Below are positions 63,733 to 64,000 of a stretch of DNA of 64,000 bases, one piece after another (the first letter of the stretch is position 1; each line of letters opens with the position of its first letter). The stretch spans positions 930,001-994,000 of the forward strand of contig CAWATU010000007.1 in assembly GCA_963785125.1 (NCBI GenBank). The letters run 5' to 3'. Position numbers and translations under genes: made by a program. The stretch is from QHXN01 sp963785125. Its GTDB lineage: Bacteria; Acidobacteriota; Blastocatellia; Pyrinomonadales; Pyrinomonadaceae. The notes below the pieces were generated by a model that saw nothing but the letters and a program-made list of their open reading frames with translations, ran no database searches and was not told the DNA's origin.

Positions 63733-64000
63733 CTGCGACTCCTGCGTCTGCGCCGCGGGCGGGCGCTGGGGACGCGGCGGAAACCGTACGGGATGTTCGA
63801 CCAACGAAGCGTGGGTGCACGGTTCACCGCGGTCTGAGGCGGTGTGAAGCCGCCGCGCGGCGAATGCTGGCTCAACGACGGCGGTGCAAAGTTTACCCCC
63901 GCCCTCCGATGTCTGACAAGATTTTCCGTCTCCGTCCGCTCAACGCTTTCAGTTGTGGCAGCTTGATTGTTGGGAGTGCCGACGATGATGAAGGACTCAT
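63733..64000. other. Upstream region of the TIR gene and window edge
   Basis: Contains the 5' region of the TIR gene. At the edge, 63909-64000 is open on the plus strand (starting MSDKIFRLRPLNAFSCGS), and 63896-64000 is open on the minus strand (ending in a TAA at 63896). I cannot tell which, if either, is the coding strand. Confidence 0.4.

Overview
The window is high-GC, gene-dense bacterial chromosome, most likely Acidobacteriota (Blastocatellia-like). This is inferred from gene content, not from a marker gene. The clues are very large TonB-dependent receptors with an N-terminal carboxypeptidase-type domain, a TIGR02999-type sigma factor paired with a Ser/Thr kinase-TPR protein, a relic of an ADOP/MacB-type permease, Uma2 and DUF1343 proteins, and a tmRNA with tag ANSNELALAA.

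Layout. 1-3583 is an accessory segment of lower GC. It holds one large leftward gene, cut by the window edge, that joins a PD-(D/E)XK (Mrr-like) nuclease, a STAND/NACHT-type NTPase and a complete response-regulator receiver domain. An 809-bp IS5-family element (IS427-like, -1 frameshifted transposase, TA target duplication) lies directly upstream of it. 3899-9600 is housekeeping on the minus strand: an MltD-like lytic transglycosylase, Lon, Hsp20 and NrdR. 9674-15572 holds a flippase-like membrane protein, an ECF sigma factor with a double zinc-finger anti-sigma factor and two small membrane proteins, an M23 peptidase, and a cold-shock gene with a clear promoter and long leader. 15786-28266 mixes an ankyrin membrane protein, selA, a histidine kinase, a SET-domain protein, a TPR lipoprotein-like protein, rph, murI, Uma2 and a metallophosphoesterase. 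ssrA (tmRNA) lies at 28516-28908. 28977-34547 encodes a giant FG-GAP/Calx-beta/DUF4214 surface protein and a PQQ-type beta-propeller protein. 34685-40962 holds a sigma factor, a kinase-TPR protein and PBP1A. 41108-47284 holds an esterase, tRNA-Asn, a zinc-ribbon kinase, an M24 peptidase, two pseudogene remnants and a DUF1343 (NamZ-like) protein. 47591-58621 holds two intact TonB receptors, a DUF2306 protein, an M14 carboxypeptidase and a decayed TonB receptor. 58652-63732 is a translationally coupled pair: a TIR-DUF4062-like-TIR-like protein and an nSTAND1-WD40 protein.

Themes. The two ends of the window carry two different STAND-NTPase systems, each with a toxic-type effector domain (nuclease or TIR), so both are candidate defence or cell-fate modules. 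The middle is dominated by envelope biogenesis, secreted peptidases, outer-membrane uptake and regulation by sigma factors and kinases. A notable non-coding feature is a set of long inverted repeats built from reiterated short words (for example CAGTAGGCAG) at gene ends; in three genes this repeat supplies the last codon and the stop codon.
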